A DNA stretch of 64,000 bases, taken from positions 3,162,001 to 3,226,000 of the forward strand of contig NZ_JALN02000001.1 in assembly GCF_000559085.1 (NCBI RefSeq). Reading direction: 5' to 3'. The notes beneath the pieces were generated by a model. It was not told where the DNA came from, did not search any database, and saw nothing but the letters and a program-made list of their open reading frames with translations. Below are positions 15,222 to 25,108 of the stretch, piece after piece; position 1 is the first letter of the stretch; the number at the start of each line of letters is the position of its first letter. This stretch comes from Mycolicibacterium aromaticivorans JS19b1 = JCM 16368 (GTDB taxonomy: Bacteria > Actinomycetota > Actinomycetes > Mycobacteriales > Mycobacteriaceae). The position numbers and the translations under genes are program-made.

Positions 15222-17344
15222 GCCGCGTTGACCGTGATGGTCGACGGGTCGACGGTCGGCAGCGACAGCTCCAGGTTCGACACGGTGACCGAGCCCAGCG
15301 CCCCGACCGCACGGTAGGACGCCGACGACCCGAACACCTGCAGAGTGACCTTCTGGCCGGGTTTGAGTGTCTGGGCCACCATCTCGAGGTCGACGCTGGC
15401 GATGCGCTCGGTTCCGTCCAGAGTCACCGAGATCGGGGTCACCTGATTGCCCAGCACCTGACCGGTCGAGTTGTCGACGAGCTGGGCGTAGAGGTGATCT
15501 CCGCTGCCGGCGCCCGAGTAGGTGAAGCTCAAGTGCGGTGCGCCGACGACGTAGGTGGTCGTGGCGACGGCCGGCGTCGTGTAGTTCAGCGCGTCGATGG
15601 CCGGTGACGATCCGATCGGCACCACTCCGAACAATCCACCGGCTCCCAGGAAGGGCACCAGCGGCAGGGTCCGGGTCTTGGTGCTGGACACCAACACCGG
15701 GTCGCTCGGTGCCAGATCGTAGGAGGCCGACGAAAGGTGTTGGCCCCGTTGGTCAACCCACTCGAACTGCGGACCGGTCTGCACCGACGCGTCTTGCTTG
15801 ACGTAGTGATCGAGCCACTCGAGGGTGCGCTGTTGGACCAGCACGCCGCCGGTGTTGAACAGGTCGTTGGTGCACAGGCCGTGGCCGCCGCAGAACCAGA
15901 TCACCTTGGTGTCGACGTTGTTGCCGATCAGCGCGAGGGCGTTGGCGTTGGCCTCCTGCAAGGTGAACAGGGTGTCCACGGTGCCTTGGATCAACAGGGT
16001 GGGGGCGGTGATCTGGTTGAGCAGATCTGTCGGGAGGCCGGGGCCGCGTTGCGCCAGCAGCGCCACATCTGCCGGTGTCAAATGTCCGGTCAGGTCGCCG
16101 TAGATGGTGGCGGGCAGGATCGCCGGATTCGTGCGGGCCAGCGTGAGGACCAGCACGGCCGACAGCAGTGTTCCCCAGCCGCTCTTGAACGACTGAGCCT
16201 TGTAGAGCGAGCTGGTCAGGCTGTTCCACGCGATGGTCGGCACAATCGCGTCGACCCGGTGATCGGTTGCCGCCGTGACCAATTGGATGCCGCCGCCGTA
16301 CGACGCACCGACCATACCCATCCGGGGATCGAGGTCGGACGGTTGGCCGTCGAGCTTGACCTCCGGTTGGGTGGCGACCCAGCTGATGATCGCCGACACA
16401 TCGCGGGCCTCGTAGTCAGGCGAGTCGATCTGCAGTTGGCCGCCCGAACTGTATTCACCGCGTGGGTCCCACGTCACGACGTTGTAGCCGGCCTTGCGCA
16501 GGGCGAGGATGCTCGGCATGCCAAGGGCATTGGTGAGAACGCCGTCGACGACGCTGCCGTCGATGCTCGTCTGGCCGGGCATGCCCAGCCCGGGACCGTA
16601 GAAGATCGTCGGAGCCTGGGTGCCTTCCTGCAGCCCGGACGCCGGCATGAAGTGGACGTAGATCTGGGTGCCGTCGAACGAGACCACCTTGACGTCGCGG
16701 GGTTGTGCGGCGTTGGGTGATGCTCCCGGTTGCACCGGATAACCGAACAGTGGATGCAGCACGTCGCCGAAGACCGGGATCTGGTGGATGAACGCCACGA
16801 TCGGGGTGAACACGACCGGACCCAGGACCGGAATGTGTTGCAGGAACGCCAACGGCGCGATCTGCGGAATAGCCACCACTTCGGTGGGGATGGCGGGCAC
16901 GTCCGCGGCGGGCACCGTGGTTGTCGCCGCGGCTACGGTGCTTTGTGGCTGTGCGGTGGCCTGCACTTCGCGCCGGGATGCGGCGGCCAGCGCCAGCGTC
17001 ACCGGGGAGTCGACCGGTGCCGTCGGATCGTCGGTCACGGTGCGCGTGGCGGTGCCGGTGGCAGTCGCGGTCGCGGTCGCCCGCGGCGTGATCACCGACC
17101 GAACGGTCGCCAGCGAGGTGGTCTTGGTTGCGGTCGTGCCGGAATCGGCCCGGACGGTCCTCGCGCTCTTCGCCAACCCGCTGTGCTGCGCCGAGGACCG
17201 CGGCCCTGATGTGCTGGCCGACGACGAATCCGAGGAGCCGGCCGGCGCGGCGGCGGCCTGTCCGGCTCCGGCGGCGATCGCCACCCCGATCCCCAGCGCT
17301 ACCGCAAGCCCACCGATACGACCGACAAACGCCCCTGCACCCAT
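15218..17344 (-). CDS. Secreted alpha/beta hydrolase, S15/CocE-like
   Basis: 708 residues with a signal peptide (hydrophobic LAVALGIGVAIAAGAG, cleavage near AAAAP) and a Ser/Thr-rich linker of about 130 residues. The alpha/beta-hydrolase core has nucleophile motif GASYGGG (Ser near 348), acid in GTVDTLF (Asp near 457) and His in CGGHGLC (about 487). A C-terminal beta-sandwich of about 150 residues (HLSFTYSG through VQVFGSS-like strands) is the arrangement found in X-Pro dipeptidyl-peptidase/cocaine esterase proteins (family S15). Probably an exported esterase, lipase or peptidase. Monocistronic; the dnaK regulatory region lies upstream on the other strand. Confidence 0.78.
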   Translation of the reverse strand: MGAGAFVGRIGGLAVALGIGVAIAAGAGQAAAAPAGSSDSSSASTSGPRSSAQHSGLAKSARTVRADSGTTATKTTSLATVRSVITPRATATATATGTATRTVTDDPTAPVDSPVTLALAAASRREVQATAQPQSTVAAATTTVPAADVPAIPTEVVAIPQIAPLAFLQHIPVLGPVVFTPIVAFIHQIPVFGDVLHPLFGYPVQPGASPNAAQPRDVKVVSFDGTQIYVHFMPASGLQEGTQAPTIFYGPGLGMPGQTSIDGSVVDGVLTNALGMPSILALRKAGYNVVTWDPRGEYSSGGQLQIDSPDYEARDVSAIISWVATQPEVKLDGQPSDLDPRMGMVGASYGGGIQLVTAATDHRVDAIVPTIAWNSLTSSLYKAQSFKSGWGTLLSAVLVLTLARTNPAILPATIYGDLTGHLTPADVALLAQRGPGLPTDLLNQITAPTLLIQGTVDTLFTLQEANANALALIGNNVDTKVIWFCGGHGLCTNDLFNTGGVLVQQRTLEWLDHYVKQDASVQTGPQFEWVDQRGQHLSSASYDLAPSDPVLVSSTKTRTLPLVPFLGAGGLFGVVPIGSSPAIDALNYTTPAVATTTYVVGAPHLSFTYSGAGSGDHLYAQLVDNSTGQVLGNQVTPISVTLDGTERIASVDLEMVAQTLKPGQKVTLQVFGSSASYRAVGALGSVTVSNLELSLPTVDPSTITVNAA

Positions 17345-17515
17345 TCGTCTATAAGTAGCGTGGCGTGCCGGGTGTGTCTGGCGCTTCGCTCAACCTGCGG
17401 CAAGTCTGACGACGTCGTCAAAAGTGTTGGCCACGAAATCGAGATCGACGCTGGCGCGCGAAAGTGCGGGAGGCAGCCACGCTGGCGTCGATCTCGGCGA
17501 CTAGCGCGCCTCCTG
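17345..17515. other. Gene-free stretch between the hydrolase and the dnaK promoter
   Basis: This stretch carries no credible gene on either strand. It must contain the promoter of the minus-strand hydrolase, but I cannot place a -10/-35 pair with confidence. Confidence 0.4.
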
Positions 17516-17541
17516 GGAACAAATCCGGAACCCCTGCCGTT
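17516..17541 (+). promoter_or_regulatory. Sigma-H/sigma-E-type promoter of dnaK
   Basis: GGAAC (17516-17520), exactly 17 bases, then CGTT (17538-17541) matches the mycobacterial SigH/SigE consensus. M. tuberculosis dnaK is a known SigH target. Transcription would start near 17550, about 110 bases before the dnaK start. Confidence 0.75.
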
Positions 17542-17555
17542 GACCCGTTCGACAA

Positions 17556-17576
17556 CTTGAGTGAAACCGACTCAAC
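17556..17576 (+). promoter_or_regulatory. HAIR operator (HspR site) of dnaK
   Basis: CTTGAGT-N7-ACTCAAC matches the HspR-associated inverted repeat consensus CTTGAGT-N7-ACTCAAG in 13 of 14 defined bases. It lies just downstream of the predicted start of transcription, fitting repression by HspR encoded in the same operon. Confidence 0.88.
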
Positions 17577-17610
17577 TCTGGCTTGACAGCCGCCCGGCAA
17601 GAGGGGCAGT

Positions 17611-17631
17611 CTTGAGCCTGGTTCGCTCAGA
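17611..17631 (+). promoter_or_regulatory. Second, weaker HAIR-like site before dnaK
   Basis: CTTGAGC-N7-GCTCAGA keeps the 7-base spacer and most of the HAIR symmetry, 55 bases after the first site. It lies in the 5' leader and may allow cooperative HspR binding. Confidence 0.6.
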
Positions 17632-17662
17632 CCCAAAGACGTAACTATCAGGAGGATTCAAC

Positions 17663-19513
17663 ATGGCTCGTGCGGTCGGCATCGACCTCGGGACCACCAA
17701 CTCCGTCGTGGCGGTACTGGAGGGTGGCGACCCGGTCGTCGTCGCCAACTCCGAAGGGTCCCGTACCACGCCATCGGTGGTGGCTTTTGCACGTAACGGC
17801 GAAGTGCTGGTCGGCCAGCCCGCCAAGAACCAGGCAGTGACCAACGTGGACCGGACCATCCGTTCGGTGAAGCGGCACATGGGCACCGACTGGTCCGTCG
17901 AGATCGACGGTAAGGACTACACGGCGCAGGAGATCAGCGCCCGCGTGCTGATGAAGCTCAAGCGGGACGCCGAAAGCTACCTCGGTGAGGACATCACCGA
18001 CGCGGTCATCACTGTGCCCGCCTACTTCAATGACGCCCAGCGTCAGGCCACCAAGGAAGCCGGCCAGATCGCCGGCCTCAACGTGCTGCGCATCGTCAAC
18101 GAACCGACTGCTGCAGCGCTGGCCTACGGCCTGGACAAGGGCAGCAAGGAACAGACCATCCTGGTCTTCGACCTCGGCGGTGGCACGTTCGACGTCTCGC
18201 TGCTGGAGATCGGCGACGGTGTCGTCGAGGTCCGCGCGACCTCCGGTGACAACCACCTCGGTGGCGACGACTGGGACGACCGGATTGTCGACTGGCTGGT
18301 CGACAAGTTCAAGGGCACCAGCGGCATCGACCTGACCAAGGACAAGATGGCCATGCAGCGGCTTCGCGAAGCCGCCGAGAAGGCCAAGATCGAGCTGAGC
18401 TCCAGTGGCAGCACCTCGATCAACCTGCCGTACATCACCGTCGACGCCGACAAGAACCCGCTGTTCCTCGACGAGCAGCTGACCCGTTCGGAGTTCCAGA
18501 AGATCACCCAAGATCTGCTGGACCGCACCCGCCAGCCGTTCCAGCAGGTCATCAAGGACGCCGGCATCTCGGTGTCCGACATCGACCACGTGGTGCTGGT
18601 CGGTGGTTCCACCCGCATGCCCGCGGTGACCGACCTGGTCAAGGAACTGACCGGTGGACGGGAGCCCAACAAGGGCGTCAACCCCGACGAAGTTGTGGCC
18701 GTTGGTGCCGCGCTGCAGGCCGGTGTCCTCAAGGGTGAGGTGAAAGACGTTCTGCTGCTTGACGTCACACCGCTGAGTCTCGGTATCGAGACCAAGGGCG
18801 GCGTGATGACCAAGCTGATCGAGCGCAACACCACGATCCCGACCAAGCGGTCGGAGACCTTCACCACGGCCGACGACAATCAGCCGTCGGTGCAGATCCA
18901 GGTCTATCAGGGTGAGCGCGAGATCGCGGCGCACAACAAGCTGCTCGGGTCGTTCGAGCTGACCGGCCTCCCGCCGGCTCCGCGCGGTGTGCCCCAGGTC
19001 GAGGTGACCTTCGACATCGATGCCAACGGCATCGTGCACGTCACCGCCAAGGACAAGGGGACCGGCAAGGAGAACACGATCAAGATCCAGGAAGGCTCCG
19101 GCCTGTCCAAGGAGGAGATCGACCGGATGATCAAGGACGCCGAGTCGCACGCTGAGGAAGACCGCAAGCGCCGCGAAGAGGCCGACGTCCGCAACCAAGC
19201 CGAGTCGCTGGTCTACCAGACGGAGAAGTTCGTCACTGAACAGCGCGAAACCGATGGTGGCTCAAAGGTCCCCGAGGACACGCTGACCAAGGTCGACACC
19301 GCGATCGCCGAGGCGAAGACGGCGCTGGCCGGCAGCGACATCGGCGCGATCAAGTCCGCCATGGAGAAGCTGGGCCAGGAAAGCCAGGCTCTGGGCCAGG
19401 CCATCTACGAGGCCACTCAGGCTGACCAGAGCGCCGACTCGTCGGGCGGCTCGTCCGCTGACGATGTCGTGGACGCCGAGGTCGTGGATGACGATGATCA
19501 GGAGCGCAAGTGA
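17663..19513 (+). CDS. dnaK: DnaK, Hsp70 chaperone
   Basis: 616 residues. Nucleotide-binding domain with [14 protein letters not shown], the phosphate-2 motif [13 protein letters not shown] and the adenosine motif [10 protein letters not shown]; linker [13 protein letters not shown]; substrate-binding domain and helical lid; and an acidic C-terminus ending [11 protein letters not shown]-driven folding of nascent and stress-damaged proteins with DnaJ and GrpE. AGGAGG lies seven bases before the ATG. First gene of dnaK-grpE-dnaJ-hspR, with a SigH-type promoter and HAIR operators upstream. The stop overlaps the grpE start (GTGA). Confidence 0.98.
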   Translation: MARAVGIDLGTTNSVVAVLEGGDPVVVANSEGSRTTPSVVAFARNGEVLVGQPAKNQAVTNVDRTIRSVKRHMGTDWSVEIDGKDYTAQEISARVLMKLKRDAESYLGEDITDAVITVPAYFNDAQRQATKEAGQIAGLNVLRIVNEPTAAALAYGLDKGSKEQTILVFDLGGGTFDVSLLEIGDGVVEVRATSGDNHLGGDDWDDRIVDWLVDKFKGTSGIDLTKDKMAMQRLREAAEKAKIELSSSGSTSINLPYITVDADKNPLFLDEQLTRSEFQKITQDLLDRTRQPFQQVIKDAGISVSDIDHVVLVGGSTRMPAVTDLVKELTGGREPNKGVNPDEVVAVGAALQAGVLKGEVKDVLLLDVTPLSLGIETKGGVMTKLIERNTTIPTKRSETFTTADDNQPSVQIQVYQGEREIAAHNKLLGSFELTGLPPAPRGVPQVEVTFDIDANGIVHVTAKDKGTGKENTIKIQEGSGLSKEEIDRMIKDAESHAEEDRKRREEADVRNQAESLVYQTEKFVTEQRETDGGSKVPEDTLTKVDTAIAEAKTALAGSDIGAIKSAMEKLGQESQALGQAIYEATQADQSADSSGGSSADDVVDAEVVDDDDQERK

Positions 19514-20145
19514 GCGAAGGTCGAGAGGAAGAACCGGTAACTGTCACCGACAAGCGCCGAATCGACCCCCAGACCGGAGAAGTTCGCGAGGCCTCCGGCC
19601 CGGCCCCCAGCGGGCCGGCGCCGGGGGACTTCGCGGGCGAAACGCCGGAGGAGTCGGACAAAGCCGCTGAACTGCTCGGTGACCTGCAGCGAGTGCAGGC
19701 CGATTTCGCCAATTACCGCAAGCGCGCGCTGCGCGATCAGCAGGTGGCCGGCGAGCGCGCCAAGGCCGCCGTGGTGAGCCAGTTGCTGCCCATCCTCGAT
19801 GACCTGGACCGGGCACGCAGCCATGGCGACCTCGAGACAAGTCCGCTGAAGTCGGTCGCCGACAAGCTCACGTCAGCGCTGGCCGGACTGGGGCTGACAG
19901 CCTTCGGCGCCGAGGGCGACGAGTTCGATCCGTCGTTGCACGAAGCCGTGCAGCACGAGGGCGAAGGCTCCAAGCCGGTTCTGGGCAACGTGATGCGGCA
20001 GGGCTACCGGCTCGGCGATCAGGTGCTCCGGCACGCGCTCGTCGGGGTCGTGGACACCGTCGACGACGGATCAGCGGCACCTCAGAAGGCCGACACGCCC
20101 GTCAACGGCGACCAGAGCGGCGCGCAGAACGCAGAATCGAATTAA
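19510..20145 (+). CDS. grpE: GrpE, nucleotide exchange factor of DnaK
   Basis: 211 residues. A low-complexity acidic/Pro N-terminus is followed by the long dimerisation helix ([20 protein letters not shown]) and the beta-domain containing [20 protein letters not shown] and [20 protein letters not shown], the GrpE signature. It releases ADP from DnaK. GTG start overlapping the dnaK stop by four bases, so translation is probably coupled. Confidence 0.96.
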   Translation: MSEGREEEPVTVTDKRRIDPQTGEVREASGPAPSGPAPGDFAGETPEESDKAAELLGDLQRVQADFANYRKRALRDQQVAGERAKAAVVSQLLPILDDLDRARSHGDLETSPLKSVADKLTSALAGLGLTAFGAEGDEFDPSLHEAVQHEGEGSKPVLGNVMRQGYRLGDQVLRHALVGVVDTVDDGSAAPQKADTPVNGDQSGAQNAESN

Positions 20146-20179
20146 CAACATGACCAACGGTGAGAGGAGGTGACGCGGC

Positions 20180-21361
20180 ATGGTCCAACGCGAATGGGTT
20201 GAGAAGGATTTCTACAAGGTGCTCGGCGTCTCCTCTGACGCCAGCGAGGACGAAATCAAGCGGGTGGCCCGCAAGCTGCTCGCTGAGAATCACCCCGACC
20301 GCAACCCGGACAACAAGGCGGCCGACGAGCGCTACAAAGAGGTTGGCGAGGCCAGGGACGTCCTGACCGATCCGGCCAAGCGCAAGGAGTACGACGAGAC
20401 CCGGCGGATGTTCGCCGGCGGCGGGTTCCGCCGCGGTAACGGCGGCGGCGGTGGGTTCGGCGGCTTCAGTGGCTACGGTGCCGACGGCGGCGAGTTCAAT
20501 TTGAACGACCTGTTCGACACGGCCAGCCAGACCGGCGGCACGAACATCGGCGACTTGTTCGGTGGCCTGTTCGGGCGCGGCGCAGCGCCGCGCCCGAGCC
20601 GGCCGCGGCGGGGCAAGGACCTCGAGACCGAGACCGATCTCGATTTCCTGGAGGCGACCAAGGGCGTCGCCATGCCGTTGCGGCTGACCAGTCCGGCGCC
20701 ATGCACGAATTGCCATGGCAGCGGCGCGCGTCCGGGCACCAGCCCGAAGGTGTGTCCGTCGTGCAACGGCTCCGGGGTGATCAACCGCAACCAGGGCGCG
20801 TTCGGGTTCTCCGAGCCGTGCACCGATTGCCGGGGGAGCGGCTCGATCATCGAGCATCCCTGCGACGAGTGCCACGGCACCGGAGTCACCACCCGTACCC
20901 GCACCATCAACGTCCGGATCCCACCGGGCGTCGAGGACGGTCAGCGTATTCGGCTGGCCGGTCAGGGTGAGGCCGGGTTGCGCGGTGCCCCGTCGGGCGA
21001 TCTGTATGTCACCGTGCATGTTCGGCCGGACAAGGTGTTCGGCCGTGACGGCGATGACCTAACCGTTGCGGTCCCGGTGAGCTTCACCGAACTGGCCTTG
21101 GGGACAACACTTTCCGTGCCCACCCTGGAGGGCAAGGTCGGGGTACGAGTGCCGAAGGGCACCGCCGATGGCCGGATCCTGCGGGTGCGTGGGCGTGGAG
21201 TGCCCAAACGCGACGGTGGTCACGGCGACCTGTTGGTCACCGTGAAGGTTGCGGTGCCACCGAATCTCGAGGGCGAGGCGCTCGAGGCGCTCGAGGCCTA
21301 CGCGGCCGCCGAGCGGTCCAGCGGATTCGACCCCCGGGCGGGATGGGCGGGTAACCGCTGA
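20180..21361 (+). CDS. dnaJ: DnaJ (DnaJ1-type), Hsp40 co-chaperone
   Basis: 393 residues. J domain with HPD (residues 34-36 region, LLAENHPDRNP), Gly/Phe-rich linker (about 75-130), a zinc-binding domain with four CxxCxG-type repeats (CTNCHGSG, CPSCNGSG, CTDCRGSG, CDECHGTG), then the C-terminal substrate-binding domains. It stimulates DnaK ATPase and delivers substrates. The operon-linked DnaJ1 of M. tuberculosis (395 residues) is almost the same length. ATG at 20180 with GAGAGGAGG upstream. The stop overlaps the hspR start (TGATG). Confidence 0.97.
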   Translation: MVQREWVEKDFYKVLGVSSDASEDEIKRVARKLLAENHPDRNPDNKAADERYKEVGEARDVLTDPAKRKEYDETRRMFAGGGFRRGNGGGGGFGGFSGYGADGGEFNLNDLFDTASQTGGTNIGDLFGGLFGRGAAPRPSRPRRGKDLETETDLDFLEATKGVAMPLRLTSPAPCTNCHGSGARPGTSPKVCPSCNGSGVINRNQGAFGFSEPCTDCRGSGSIIEHPCDECHGTGVTTRTRTINVRIPPGVEDGQRIRLAGQGEAGLRGAPSGDLYVTVHVRPDKVFGRDGDDLTVAVPVSFTELALGTTLSVPTLEGKVGVRVPKGTADGRILRVRGRGVPKRDGGHGDLLVTVKVAVPPNLEGEALEALEAYAAAERSSGFDPRAGWAGNR

Positions 21362-21732
21362 TGGCCACGTCGGATGAGGCCCGGACGTTTCTGATCTCGG
21401 TGGCCGCCGAGCTGGCCGGTATGCATGCGCAGACGTTGCGCACCTACGACCGGCTCGGTCTGGTCAGCCCCCGGCGCAGTTCCGGTGGCGGAAGGCGGTA
21501 TTCGGAGCGCGACGTCGAGCTGCTGCGCGAGGTGCAGCGGCTGTCACAGGACGAAGGTGTGAACCTCGCTGGGATCAAGCGGATCATCGAGTTGACCAAT
21601 CAGGTCGAGGCTCTGCAGTCCCGCGTCGAGGAGATGATGGACGAGCTGGAGTCGTTGCGCGCCAACCAGCGTCGTGATCTGGCGGTAGTACCGAAGAGCA
21701 CCGCGCTGGTGGTCTGGAAGCCGCGCCGCTAG
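21361..21732 (+). CDS. hspR: HspR, MerR-family heat-shock repressor
   Basis: 123 residues: a MerR-type winged helix-turn-helix (AAELAGMHAQTLRTYDRLGL, SSGGGRRYSERDVELL) and a coiled-coil (EALQSRVEEMMDELESLR). It binds HAIR sites as autoregulatory repressor of its operon and of clpB; HAIR sites are seen before both operons in this window. HspR activity is known to depend on DnaK in streptomycetes. Last gene of the operon; start ATG overlaps the dnaJ stop. Confidence 0.95.
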   Translation: MATSDEARTFLISVAAELAGMHAQTLRTYDRLGLVSPRRSSGGGRRYSERDVELLREVQRLSQDEGVNLAGIKRIIELTNQVEALQSRVEEMMDELESLRANQRRDLAVVPKSTALVVWKPRR

Positions 21733-21746
21733 TACGCTCGGCGAAG

Positions 21747-22649
21747 TCAGCGCAACCGGATCGTGAAAACCGAAACCGCCGGCCGCCCGGGCGTCGCGGT
21801 GTCATAGCCGCCCGTGCCGAGCGCATTGGTGGGCGCGGCCATCGGCTCAAGTCCCACGACGTCGTCGTTGCCCGGCGCGAAGATCTGCGCGGCCGGGAAT
21901 CCCTGGGTGAACAGCACTTCGATGCGGCGGTCACCGCCGGCGAGTGCGAACACCCCACCTGCCGGTACCCCGTCGAACCCGTCGTCGAATGTCTTGTCGC
22001 CCAGCTTCTCCGAGTAGGCGGGCCAGTCCACTCGTTCGCCGGTCGGGAGACCGCGGTTGTCCACGAGGAGATGCTCGAGCGGCGGCGTCTCCAACGTCCA
22101 CTCTGATCGGGGAACCCCGGGAACGGTCAGGTAGGGGTGGAAGCCGTAACACAGCGGCACGGCCGCCGACGTGGTGGCTGTGACGGTGGTTTGCACCGTC
22201 AGCGCTCGGTCGGCCAACGTGATGTCGAGGGTGACCACATGCGGGAACGGGAAGCTGGCCAGCAGGGCCGGCCGGCTTCCGTAGTCCAGATCGGCGATCA
22301 GCCGGTTCTTGGACTGCTCGGTGACCTGCCACCCTGGATATGCCGCGAGCACGCCATGGATCGGCAGGCCATTCGGGTCGGTGCGCACACCGCCGACCCC
22401 GGGGGTCAACGTCACTGCGCCGCCGTCGAGCCCATAGCCGTTGGCGCTCAACCGATTAGCCCACGGATACAGGATCGGGATGCCGAGCGTCTTCCCGTCG
22501 CTCAGATAGGCCTGCAGGCCGCGGCGCTGACCTAGAAATTCCACGCCATCGTCGGACAGCGACGTGCAGATCATGCCCGCCGACGGGACATACGTCGCCG
22601 TCAGTGGTGAGGACGGATCACGCAGAACGACGGACGGCAGCTCGGCCAC
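21747..22649 (-). CDS. Aldose 1-epimerase family protein
   Basis: 300 residues of the galactose mutarotase-like beta-sandwich family: GIPILYPWANRL, the catalytic-His-containing GLPIHGVL and GFHPYLTVPG, and GLEPMAAPTNAL near the C-terminus carrying the Glu that serves as base in mutarotases. It would interconvert alpha and beta anomers of a sugar or sugar phosphate. It is the last gene of a tightly packed minus-strand operon (nine bases after the acyl carrier protein gene), an unusual context for a mutarotase. Substrate unknown. Confidence 0.82.
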   Translation of the reverse strand: MAELPSVVLRDPSSPLTATYVPSAGMICTSLSDDGVEFLGQRRGLQAYLSDGKTLGIPILYPWANRLSANGYGLDGGAVTLTPGVGGVRTDPNGLPIHGVLAAYPGWQVTEQSKNRLIADLDYGSRPALLASFPFPHVVTLDITLADRALTVQTTVTATTSAAVPLCYGFHPYLTVPGVPRSEWTLETPPLEHLLVDNRGLPTGERVDWPAYSEKLGDKTFDDGFDGVPAGGVFALAGGDRRIEVLFTQGFPAAQIFAPGNDDVVGLEPMAAPTNALGTGGYDTATPGRPAVSVFTIRLR

Positions 22650-22658
22650 CGTCGAAGT

Positions 22659-22901
22659 CTAGCGGTGTGCGCCGATGTAGCTGGTCAAGTCGTCGATCGT
22701 GCGCAGTGAGGCGTACTCCGACTCCGGGATGTCGACCTCGAAGCGCTTGTGCAACCGAACCAGGAAGTTCAGCCAGTCCATCGAATCCAGGTCGACCTGG
22801 TCACGCAGGAGCTCGGCGTCGGACAGGTCGCCCTCGTCGATCTCCGGCGCGATGGCCAGCAGTTCCTGCACAACCTGGTCGCGGATCTCGGTATCGCTCA
22901 C
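22659..22901 (-). CDS. Acyl carrier protein
   Basis: 80 residues. The sequence around LDSMDWLNFLVRLHKRF has the DS[ML] phosphopantetheine attachment site (Ser near residue 40) on helix 2 of an ACP fold. The GTG at 22901 is preferred because AGGAGG lies eight bases upstream; a GTG at 22910 would overlap that ribosome site. It is placed 12 bases after the E2 gene, so it is probably dedicated to the E1/E2 enzymes of this operon rather than to fatty-acid synthesis. Confidence 0.9.
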   Translation of the reverse strand: MSDTEIRDQVVQELLAIAPEIDEGDLSDAELLRDQVDLDSMDWLNFLVRLHKRFEVDIPESEYASLRTIDDLTSYIGAHR

Positions 22902-22913
22902 GTCGAGCACCTC

Positions 22914-24128
22914 CTACAGCTCCTGGGGCTGCTGCAGCAACCGGTTGATCTCGGCAAGGAACAACGCGCCGCGATGACCGTCGCTGGCGCGATGGTCGGC
23001 GGCCAGGCTGGCATGCACCGTTGTCGCAACCCGGATTCCGCCGTCGACCACGACCACGCGCTGCGCGGGCCTGCCGAACCCGACCAGCGCCACCTGCGGC
23101 GGGTAGATCACACCGAAGACGGAGTCGACGCCCTTGTCGCCCAGGTTTGTGACGGTGATGGTCGGATCGGACATCTCCGAACTACGCAGCGAGCCGGCCC
23201 GAGCGCGGGCCACCAGATCCGTCAGGTCGCTCATCAGCTCGTCGAGCTTCTTCTCGTTGACGTCGTGGATCGCCGGCGCCACCAGCCCGCCGCCACGCAG
23301 CGAAATCGCCACGCCCACATGCACACCCGCCGCCGGCTGGTAGCCATCGTCATGCCAGAAGCCGTTGAACTCGGTAAACCGCTGCGCGGCCAGCGCCACC
23401 GCCTTGAGCTGCAACACCGCAGGCAACAGCCGCTCGGTGATCGGCCGGTTCACATTCTGCTCGGTCAGCCAGCCCAGTGCGGTATCAAGGATTACCTCGT
23501 CGGCCAGGTAGTAGTGCGGGATCTCCCGCTTCGAGCGGCCCATCGCCGCGGCGATCGACGCGCGCATGGCGGCGCCGCGCTGCTTGGCCTTCTCCGCCGC
23601 CGACTTCGGTTCGGAACTCGCGACGGGGGCGGCCGGCTTGGGCTCGGCGTGATGCTGTGCGGCAGCGGCATGCTCGACATCGATGAGCGTGATCGCCCCC
23701 TGCGGGCCGGTTCCGGTCACAGCGCCCAGGTCGACGCCCAGTGACGCCGCCGTACGCCGTGCGACCGGGGACACCCACAGTCGGTGGCCGACGGGCGCGG
23801 CCAGGGTCGGTCGCTGTGCAACCGGGGTCTCGGGGTGGGGCGCCGCAACCGGTGCCGCGGCCGGTGCCGCCATGTGCGGTCGCGGCGTCTCACCTGATTC
23901 GGCCAGGGTGGCCAGCGGTGTGCCCACGGCCACGGTCTGCCCGACGGGGACAAGCAACTCGGCCACAACACCCTCATGCCAGCATTCGATTTCCACTGCG
24001 GCTTTGGTGGTTTCGACGACCGCGACGATCTGCCCGCGGGTGATCGCGTCCCCGGGCTTGACCAGCCACTCGTCGAGGGTGCCCTCGTCCATGTCCGCTC
24101 CGAGGGCGGGCATCGTGAACTCGATCAT
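22914..24128 (-). CDS. 2-oxoacid dehydrogenase E2 (dihydrolipoamide acyltransferase)
   Basis: 404 residues. N-terminal lipoyl domain ([16 protein letters not shown], lipoylated Lys in ETTKAAVE near residue 41), Ala/Pro linker, peripheral-subunit-binding domain ([16 protein letters not shown] with [13 protein letters not shown]), second linker, and catalytic domain ending with HRASDGHRG, the HxxxD active site. It accepts an acyl group from E1 on lipoate and passes it on. No E3 (dihydrolipoyl dehydrogenase) gene is nearby, but an ACP gene is. ATG 24128 overlaps the E1-beta stop (ATGA). Confidence 0.92.
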   Translation of the reverse strand: MIEFTMPALGADMDEGTLDEWLVKPGDAITRGQIVAVVETTKAAVEIECWHEGVVAELLVPVGQTVAVGTPLATLAESGETPRPHMAAPAAAPVAAPHPETPVAQRPTLAAPVGHRLWVSPVARRTAASLGVDLGAVTGTGPQGAITLIDVEHAAAAQHHAEPKPAAPVASSEPKSAAEKAKQRGAAMRASIAAAMGRSKREIPHYYLADEVILDTALGWLTEQNVNRPITERLLPAVLQLKAVALAAQRFTEFNGFWHDDGYQPAAGVHVGVAISLRGGGLVAPAIHDVNEKKLDELMSDLTDLVARARAGSLRSSEMSDPTITVTNLGDKGVDSVFGVIYPPQVALVGFGRPAQRVVVVDGGIRVATTVHASLAADHRASDGHRGALFLAEINRLLQQPQEL

Positions 24129-25108
24129 CCGCCGGTACCTGTCCCGAACAGCCCCCGCACCGCAGCCACGATCTTCTCCGGCTGCGGCAATGCCGCCTCT
24201 TCGAGATGCTTGGCGTAGGGGATTGGCACCTCGACGCTGCACACCCGGGCGATCGGCGCATCCAGGTCATAGAACGCCCCCTCGACGATCCGCGCGCTGA
24301 TCTCCCCGGCCAGACTGCCGGTGCGCCACGCCTCGTCGATCACCACCGCGCGATGCGTCTTGCGCACCGACTCCAGGATGGTGTCGTCATCAAGGGGGCG
24401 CAGCACGCGCAGATCGATCACCTCGCAGTCGATCCCGGCCAGAGCCAGTTGGTCGGCAGCATCGAGCGCCTTGGGCACGCAGCCGCCGTAAGCGATCAGC
24501 GTGACGTCAGTTCCGGTGCGGCGAACTGCGGCCCGGTTGATGTCGGTCGGCACCAGGGCGTCGATGTCGACGGCAGTGTTGTAGAGCTGCACATGCTCGA
24601 ACACGATCACCGGGTCGGGATCGTCCAATGCGGTGAGCAGCATGCCGTACGCGTCGGCCACCGTCGCAGGGGCCACCACCGTGATCCCCGGGATGTGGGC
24701 GTACCAACCCTCCAGGCTGTGCGAGTGCTGGGCGGCGAGCTGCCGGCCGGCGCCGGTCGCCATCCGGACGACCAGCGGGACCGAGAACTGCCCACCGGAC
24801 ATGTGTCGAAGTGCCGCAGCGGTATTCACAATCTGGTCGAGCGCCAGCAGGCTGAAGTTCACGGTCATCACTTCGACGATCGGACGCAGACCGTTCATCG
24901 CTGCTCCGATGCCGATGCCGACGAATCCCAGCTCGGACAGCGGGGTGTCACGGATCCGCTCGGGGCCGAACTCCTCGAGAAGTCCCTTCGACGCCGCGTA
25001 GGTACCGCCGTAGCGCCCGACGTCCTCGCCCAGTAGAACCACCCGGGGGTCGTTGCGCATCGCCTCGCGAATCGCGTCGTGGACGGCGTTGCGGTAGGTG
25101 GTCTTCAC
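24125..25108 (-). CDS. 2-oxoacid dehydrogenase E1 beta subunit
   Basis: 327 residues of the transketolase-pyrimidine-binding family: [18 protein letters not shown], the TPP-activating Glu region [16 protein letters not shown], and the C-terminal transketolase domain ([30 protein letters not shown]). Forms the alpha2beta2 E1 with the gene upstream. It resembles pyruvate, acetoin and branched-chain E1-beta proteins; the sequence alone does not settle the substrate. GTG start overlapping the E1-alpha stop (GTGA). Confidence 0.9.
   Translation of the reverse strand: MKTTYRNAVHDAIREAMRNDPRVVLLGEDVGRYGGTYAASKGLLEEFGPERIRDTPLSELGFVGIGIGAAMNGLRPIVEVMTVNFSLLALDQIVNTAAALRHMSGGQFSVPLVVRMATGAGRQLAAQHSHSLEGWYAHIPGITVVAPATVADAYGMLLTALDDPDPVIVFEHVQLYNTAVDIDALVPTDINRAAVRRTGTDVTLIAYGGCVPKALDAADQLALAGIDCEVIDLRVLRPLDDDTILESVRKTHRAVVIDEAWRTGSLAGEISARIVEGAFYDLDAPIARVCSVEVPIPYAKHLEEAALPQPEKIVAAVRGLFGTGTGG

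Noticed and set aside
17648..19198. Long minus-strand frame over dnaK
   Set aside because: Shadow of the strongly biased dnaK codon usage; no motif. Frames opposite dnaK are commonly open in actinobacteria.
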